Positions 14,731 to 17,895 of a stretch of DNA of 17,895 nucleotides are shown here, piece after piece. The stretch is from Caldifarciminota bacterium UBA2202 (GTDB lineage: Bacteria; Hydrothermota; 32-111). The position numbers and the translations under genes were made by a program. How positions within the stretch are numbered: the first letter of the stretch is position 1; each line of letters opens with the position of its first letter. Location: NCBI GenBank assembly GCA_002327905.1, contig DCUY01000048.1, positions 9,213 to 27,107 on the forward strand, in the 5' to 3' direction. The notes beneath the pieces are model-generated. The model ran no database searches. It was given only the letters and a program-made list of their open reading frames with translations, and was not told the origin of the DNA.

Positions 14731-15711
14731 TTACCACCTGATTACTGCGGCGCCCCATGAGAAGCCTGCTCCGAATGCATCTATCAGAATTATATCGCCC
14801 TTTTTAAGCATTCCCTTTCTGTTCATCTCGTCAAGAGCAGTGGGAATTGTCCCTGCAGAAGTGTTGGCAGTTCTATCAATATTTACAAAGACCTTCTCCA
14901 TAGGCACATTTACAAATTTCGCGGTTGTCTCTATTATTCTTATGTTCGCCTGATGGGGAATAAAATATGTTATGTCTTCACCAGTCATTCCAGCCATTTC
15001 AAGCGCCCTCTTCGCCGCCTCAGCCATTGCGTTCACTGCATGTTTGTAAACTTCATTTCCCTCCATGTGAATAGTGTGGAGTTTGTTTTTGACGCTCTCT
15101 TCAGTCGCAGGTATGCGCGATCCGCCCGCTGGCTGATAAAGAAGATTTGACATGTTTCCGTCTCCTCCAAGGTAAATGGAGACTATTCCCGAATCGTCAT
15201 TTGACTCTTCGACAACTGCCGCTCCGACACCGTCTCCGAAGAGAACGCATGTCGCCCTATCTTCCCAGTTTGTAACTTTTGAGAGTGTCTCTCCTCCGAG
15301 AACAAGGATTCTCTTGTGAGAACCGTTGTTTATGAATCCCTGCGCAATCGCAAGTCCGTAAATGAATCCGGAGCATGCGGCTGAAATGTCAAATGCAGGC
15401 ACTCCGGCAAGGCCCAATGCCTTCTGCACATAAATTGCAGTGGAAGGAAAGAGTGTGTCGGGAGTTACTGTTCCGAATATTATGCAGTCAATTGTATTCT
15501 TGTCTATTTTTGCGTTTTCAATAGCCCTCTTCGCCGCTTCAAGTCCGAGGTCGCTTGTCGCTTGATTATCCGCCGCAATGTGCCGCTCCTTTATCCCAGA
15601 CCTCTTTGTAATCCATTCATCTGTTGTATCAACCATCTTCTCAAGGTCCTTGTTCGTCAGAATCTTTTCGGGGAGATAAGAACCTGTTCCGATAATTTTA
15701 ATCTGTTTCAC
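14731..15711 (-). CDS. fabH: Beta-ketoacyl-ACP synthase III
   Basis: A 326-residue initiating condensing enzyme that joins acetyl-CoA (or another acyl-CoA) to malonyl-ACP. The catalytic triad is Cys113 (AACSGF), His253 (PHQANIRI) and Asn283 (NTSAGTIP), and the C-terminal FGAGFSWGAAVIRW is typical. I chose GTG at 15711 because AAGGAG lies five bases upstream and the protein then begins MKQIKIIGTGSYLP, as relatives do. The frame extends to a TTG at 15729, but that start would place the SD inside the gene. The start overlaps the end of plsX by 14 bases. Substrate range (straight or branched primers) cannot be read from sequence. Confidence 0.97.
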   Translation of the reverse strand: MKQIKIIGTGSYLPEKILTNKDLEKMVDTTDEWITKRSGIKERHIAADNQATSDLGLEAAKRAIENAKIDKNTIDCIIFGTVTPDTLFPSTAIYVQKALGLAGVPAFDISAACSGFIYGLAIAQGFINNGSHKRILVLGGETLSKVTNWEDRATCVLFGDGVGAAVVEESNDDSGIVSIYLGGDGNMSNLLYQPAGGSRIPATEESVKNKLHTIHMEGNEVYKHAVNAMAEAAKRALEMAGMTGEDITYFIPHQANIRIIETTAKFVNVPMEKVFVNIDRTANTSAGTIPTALDEMNRKGMLKKGDIILIDAFGAGFSWGAAVIRW

Positions 15712-16744
15712 TTCCGCTCCTTTTTTCAAAAATGGTTTTCAGCTCATTTATGAAATTATGCTCTACAAGTTTTTTTGCATTGAGTATTCCGCTCTTTACT
15801 GCATTCGGATTTGATTTCCCGTGCCCTATCAGGACAACTCCGTCAATTCCGAGAAGCGGAGCTCCGCCTATCTCGTCATAAGAGATTTTTTTAAGCATCT
15901 TCTTTATTGCAAATAAAAAGAATGGTATTCCCAGTATTCCCGGGATTGAGAGTATCACTCCGATAATTGCGAAAGGAAGAGGTTTTACAGATGTCTTGAA
16001 ATTATCTTTCAGCCAATGAACCATTCCCTCCGCGAATTTCAGAATTATGTTGCCTGTGAATCCGTCAGTCACTATCACATCCACTTTGTCTTTGAAATAA
16101 TCATCCCCTTCAATGTTGCCGTAAAAATTAATATCCTTATCCTGCTTTATCAGGTCAAATGCCCTCTGATAAACAACAGAACCCTTTGAATTCTCCTCTC
16201 CGTTTGACAGAAGACCCACAACAGGCTTATCCATATTCTTCATTATCTTCATATACTCGTGCCCGAGAAGAGCAAATTGATAAAGATTCTCAGATTTTGA
16301 GTCGGGAGTCGCGCCTATATCAAGGACAAGAGGATGCTTTCCTATGGGGAAAATCGATCCGAGGGCAGGCCTGTTGATTCCTCTGAGGCGACCCAGCTTG
16401 AACAGGGAGAACGCAAGAATAACTCCTGTGTTTCCCGGAGAAAAAAATGCGTCCGCCTCTTTGGATTTTACAAGGTCCAGCCCCTTTGCTATAGACGACT
16501 CGGGCTTCTCTTGAAGCGCCTTTGTCGGAGAGTCGCCCATTCCCACATTATTTTCGGCATTTACAATTTCGATTTTGCAGTTAAACTGCATCTTCTTTTT
16601 AGAGATATATTGTTCAATCTCCGACTTTACTCCTGTGAGTATTATCGTGTCATTTGAGGTGAAATATCTTGACGCCAAAAGAGCGCCTTCCAAGTTGACA
16701 GAGAGACCTATGTCTCCGCCCATAGCGTCAAGCACTATTTTCAA
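15698..16744 (-). CDS. plsX: Acyl-ACP:phosphate acyltransferase
   Basis: A 348-residue PlsX, which converts acyl-ACP to acyl-phosphate for glycerol-3-phosphate acylation by PlsY. Family motifs: LDAMGGDIGLS (5-15), FSPGNTGVIL (101-110), LDIGATPDSKSENLYQFA (141-158), TDGFTGNIILKFAEG (226-240), and GGAPLLGIDGVVLIGHG (293-309). Residues 256-280 (FAIIGVILSIPGILGIPFFL and onwards) are strikingly hydrophobic and form a helix-turn-helix of membrane-inserting character. In known PlsX proteins this region is an amphipathic helical tip that binds the membrane. The start is a TTG at 16744, directly after the rpmF stop, with GAGG five bases upstream; MKIVLDAMGG is the expected N-terminus. plsY is not in the window. 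Confidence 0.96.
   Translation of the reverse strand: MKIVLDAMGGDIGLSVNLEGALLASRYFTSNDTIILTGVKSEIEQYISKKKMQFNCKIEIVNAENNVGMGDSPTKALQEKPESSIAKGLDLVKSKEADAFFSPGNTGVILAFSLFKLGRLRGINRPALGSIFPIGKHPLVLDIGATPDSKSENLYQFALLGHEYMKIMKNMDKPVVGLLSNGEENSKGSVVYQRAFDLIKQDKDINFYGNIEGDDYFKDKVDVIVTDGFTGNIILKFAEGMVHWLKDNFKTSVKPLPFAIIGVILSIPGILGIPFFLFAIKKMLKKISYDEIGGAPLLGIDGVVLIGHGKSNPNAVKSGILNAKKLVEHNFINELKTIFEKRSGSETD
15717..15722 (-). promoter_or_regulatory. Ribosome-binding site that fixes the fabH start
   Basis: AAGGAG on the minus strand within the 3' end of plsX, with a 5-base spacer to GTG at 15711. It argues against the upstream in-frame TTG at 15729. Confidence 0.75.
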
Positions 16745-16930
16745 TTATACCTCTTTTTTAATTGTTATATATTCCTTTCCGTTATAATATCCGCATGTCG
16801 GGCATATGCTATGGCTTCTCATCATAGCTCCGCAATGTGAGCAGAGAGTCAATGCAGGTTTGAAGAGCTTCCAATGAGTTCTTCTCTTTCTTCCTCTTGC
16901 CCGTGAATGTCTCCGTTTTGGTACTGCCAT
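16745..16930 (-). CDS. rpmF: Ribosomal protein bL32
   Basis: A 61-residue large-subunit ribosomal protein. The start, MAVPKRRHSRARGRKRRTHW, is the standard L32 N-terminus, rich in Arg and Lys for rRNA contact. Two CxxC pairs, Cys30/Cys33 and Cys43/Cys46, form the zinc ribbon, so this is the zinc-binding C+ form rather than the cysteine-free form some bacteria induce under zinc limitation. AGGAGG lies five bases before the ATG, inside the end of the DUF177 gene, whose TAA directly abuts this ATG. The DUF177-rpmF-plsX-fabH order is conserved in very many bacteria. Confidence 0.98.
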   Translation of the reverse strand: MAVPKRRHSRARGRKRRTHWKLFKPALTLCSHCGAMMRSHSICPTCGYYNGKEYITIKKEV

Positions 16931-17380
16931 TTATTCCTCCTGTTTTTTACAGTTGCACGCACCCTGATTCAGATTCTTTCCGCACTTTTCACAAAGCCCT
17001 TTGCATGTTCTTTTGCAAAGATTCTTCATCGGCACGGATGTAAGTACTATATCTCTTACAAAATCAGTGATGTCGCAGGTAAGGTCATTGAAAGGGATTA
17101 TATCCAGTTCATCGCCTTCGAAATCCTTTTTGAGGATGAAATGAACATCCTCTTCAAAGGGCCTGCTGAAATCTTCAAGGCACCTATCGCAAGCCATTGT
17201 TATATTATAGTACAATTTCCCTTTGAAATCATACTGTTTGTTCCTCATTGCATTAACTTCAAAGATCGCCTTTATACGTATAGATTCATCGCCGCCATCT
17301 CCAAGTTCACTCGGAGTGAGTTCCCACTCATACTCCTGTTTCGAAACTTTGTCAAGAGCAGTCAGCTGCAGAATAATCAT
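16931..17380 (-). CDS. DUF177/YceD family protein
   Basis: A 149-residue DUF177 protein. The family is found directly upstream of rpmF in most bacteria and has been linked to 23S rRNA accumulation in plants and bacteria. The central CDRCLEDF motif (64-71, Cys64 and Cys67) is diagnostic. The C-terminus carries a second cysteine cluster, LCKRTCKGLCEKCGKNLNQG followed by ACNC, with Cys122, 126, 130, 133, 142 and 144, probably a metal-binding tail. ATG at 17380 is the only sensible start, because the frame is closed by a stop four codons upstream. There is no SD, and the predicted promoter puts the transcription start within a few bases of the ATG. It is the first gene of the long operon. Confidence 0.93.
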   Translation of the reverse strand: MIILQLTALDKVSKQEYEWELTPSELGDGGDESIRIKAIFEVNAMRNKQYDFKGKLYYNITMACDRCLEDFSRPFEEDVHFILKKDFEGDELDIIPFNDLTCDITDFVRDIVLTSVPMKNLCKRTCKGLCEKCGKNLNQGACNCKKQEE

Positions 17381-17388
17381 AGTGCATA

Positions 17389-17416
17389 ATTATATATATA
17401 AGGTAATTATTGTCAA
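17389..17416 (-). promoter_or_regulatory. Sigma70-type promoter for the whole cluster
   Basis: On the minus strand a consensus -35 TTGACA (17416-17411) and a consensus -10 TATAAT (17394-17389) are separated by 16 bases. Both hexamers match perfectly. The -10 ends only 8 bases before the ATG of the DUF177 gene, so the expected start of transcription is about 17381-17383, essentially at the start codon. The surrounding TATATATATA run offers alternative -10 alignments shifted by two bases. This is the only clear promoter I see in front of the gene block. Confidence 0.8.
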
Positions 17417-17579
17417 GTATTAAATTGCCCCGAATTGGAATGCCAGATTGTACAATATTATGTAAAGTTGGTGCAGAATTTATCATCTTTATTCGTTCCG
17501 TTTACAGTCTGACGATTAAAAGATGGTAATTCTCTGAATAAATAACCTTTCTTTAAAATAATCTTCTAAAACTGACTGT

Positions 17580-17608
17580 GCACGGCACAAAGACACCGTG
17601 TGCCGTGC
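17580..17608. repeat. Inverted repeat, 10-bp perfect arms
   Basis: GCACGGCACA (17580-17589) pairs perfectly with TGTGCCGTGC (17599-17608) across a 9-base loop. The right arm overlaps a heptamer tract of the GCCGTGC type, so the left arm can be read as the same unit in inverted orientation. No T-run follows closely enough to call it a terminator. Confidence 0.7.
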
Positions 17609-17615
17609 GCCGTGG
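17595..17615. repeat. Heptamer tandem repeat, GCCGTGC type, 3 units
   Basis: Three contiguous 7-bp units: ACCGTGT, GCCGTGC and GCCGTGG. The core CCGTG is kept in all three. Confidence 0.6.
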
Positions 17616-17633
17616 GCAAAACAAAATCAAAGA

Positions 17634-17668
17634 GTTAATAGTTTATAGTTGATAGTTAATAGTTCAGA
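17634..17668. repeat. Heptamer tandem repeat, GTTAATA type, 5 units
   Basis: Five contiguous 7-bp units: GTTAATA, GTTTATA, GTTGATA, GTTAATA and GTTCAGA. GTT begins every unit and ATA ends the first four. Such degenerate heptamers resemble the short tandemly repeated (STRR) sequences described in cyanobacteria and seen in many environmental genomes; that comparison is from memory. Confidence 0.8.
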
Positions 17669-17716
17669 GGAGGGGAGACACAAAAAAACAAAAGAGTGAA
17701 TAGATGTAAGGAGATT

Positions 17717-17738
17717 CCCACGCTCAGAAGTAAGTGGG
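17717..17738. repeat. Small inverted repeat in a repeat-like stretch
   Basis: CCCAC (17717-17721) pairs with GTGGG (17734-17738) over a 12-base loop. It lies in a stretch (about 17709-17762) that starts AAGGAGATTCCCACG and ends CGCTCGGAATGACAG, a wording that resembles dispersed intergenic repeats of environmental bacterial genomes. Only one copy is present here. Confidence 0.4.
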
Positions 17739-17773
17739 TAAAGCATGGCGCTCGGAATGACAGACTTTGTATG

Positions 17774-17805
17774 CTGGTTAACTGGTACGCTCGTGAGCTG
17801 GTGAG
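17774..17805. repeat. Octamer tandem repeat, CTGGTGAG type, 4 units
   Basis: Four contiguous 8-bp units: CTGGTTAA, CTGGTACG, CTCGTGAG and CTGGTGAG. The period differs from the 7-bp tracts on either side. Confidence 0.65.
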
Positions 17806-17811
17806 CAAAAC

Positions 17812-17832
17812 GCCATGTGCCTTGCGCCATGT
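17812..17832. repeat. Heptamer tandem repeat, GCCATGT type, 3 units
   Basis: Three contiguous 7-bp units: GCCATGT, GCCTTGC and GCCATGT. The pattern GCCNTG matches the tract at 17595-17615, and both tracts have GCAAAAC next to them (17616-17622 and 17805-17811). Confidence 0.65.
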
Positions 17833-17895
17833 GCAAGAATAAATACATACAATCAACACAAACCACAGTTGATTTGATTCTGGCGGGCGGACACA

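Larger units (their letters stand above)
17417..17895. other. Gene-free upstream region with short tandem repeats
   Basis: No coding region is supported over these 479 bases. The part next to the promoter (17417-17570) is AT-rich and shows only a 10-bp palindrome, ATTGTACAAT, at 17446-17455. From 17580 to the window end the sequence is dominated by short tandem repeats and inverted repeats, listed separately. The last bases (17879-17895, TTCTGGCGGGCGGACAC and one more) look like the edge of another repeat cut by the window boundary. Two minus-strand frames stay open across 17627-17866, but they simply translate the repeats. Confidence 0.7.

Noticed and set aside
15712..15729. Longer fabH starting at TTG 15729
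   Set aside because: The SD AAGGAG falls after that codon; GTG at 15711 has the right spacing and the family N-terminus.
16334..16657. Plus-strand open frame rich in Arg and Cys
   Set aside because: It lies within plsX on the opposite strand, and the plsX motifs in this interval (GNTG and flanks) show the true frame.
16907..17389. Plus-strand 160-codon open frame
   Set aside because: It is antisense to DUF177, whose cysteine motifs identify the real coding strand.
17446..17455. Palindrome ATTGTACAAT as an operator for a lipid regulator
   Set aside because: Ten AT-rich palindromic bases occur easily by chance, it lies 30 bases upstream of the -35, and it does not match a FapR or FabT box I can recall.
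17580..17608. Inverted repeat as a transcription terminator of an upstream gene
   Set aside because: No adequate T-run follows the stem on either strand; overlap with a heptamer tract explains the symmetry better.
17580..17834. CRISPR array
   Set aside because: The repeat units are 7 or 8 bases with no spacers, and no cas gene is present.
17627..17866. Two overlapping minus-strand open frames of 79 and 67 codons
   Set aside because: They read through the tandem repeats (the C-terminal residues are a translation of the GTTAATA tract), have no convincing ribosome-binding site and match no family pattern.

Overview
The window is an almost gap-free, one-directional block of bacterial genes. Every gene I can support is on the minus strand, so transcription runs from high to low coordinates. 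Base composition is AT-rich, most genes have a purine-rich Shine-Dalgarno site, and neighbours overlap by a few bases or sit within about 40 bases of each other. The gene set (bL32, PlsX, type II fatty acid synthesis, RNase III, ETF, a surface-sugar cassette) fits an uncultured, probably Gram-negative bacterium. The gene-free right edge carries short tandem repeats of a kind often seen in environmental genomes. I cannot assign a phylum from the sequence alone.

Layout in the direction of transcription. (1) 17895-17417: no gene; four short tandem-repeat tracts with 7-bp or 8-bp units, an inverted repeat, and a repeat-like end cut by the window edge. (2) 17416-17389: a strong sigma70-type promoter placed so close to the first ATG that the transcript may be leaderless. 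(3) 17380-11545: DUF177/YceD, rpmF, plsX, fabH, fabD, fabG, acpP and fabF. This is the classical ribosomal-protein/phospholipid/fatty-acid cluster, with a hairpin between acpP and fabF. fabZ, an enoyl-ACP reductase and acetyl-CoA carboxylase are not in the window. (4) 11552-9081: rnc, then etfB and etfA. (5) 9091-2503: six genes for a surface glycan or lipid-linked sugar: a DPM1-like GT2 glycosyltransferase, an extended SDR with an altered active site, a DegT-type sugar aminotransferase, a SAM methyltransferase, a HemY/UGM-like FAD oxidoreductase and a polytopic GT-C-like membrane protein. (6) 2510-298: a DUF58 protein and a BatA-like membrane protein, without the MoxR ATPase that usually accompanies them. 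(7) 261-136: an unlisted 41-residue, very basic small ORF with a good ribosome-binding site. (8) 135-1: a GC-rich block unlike the rest, with no gene seen.

How the parts may work together. PlsX and the Fab enzymes make acyl-phosphate and acyl-ACP for membrane lipids. The sugar cassette looks able to build an amino- and methyl-modified sugar on a polyprenyl phosphate and transfer it outside the membrane. The whole stretch can be read as one envelope-biogenesis transcription unit of about 17 kb. The least explained parts are EtfAB beside the sugar cassette and its FAD oxidoreductase, the SDR whose catalytic Tyr is Asn, the MoxR-less DUF58/BatA pair, and the small basic protein at the end.
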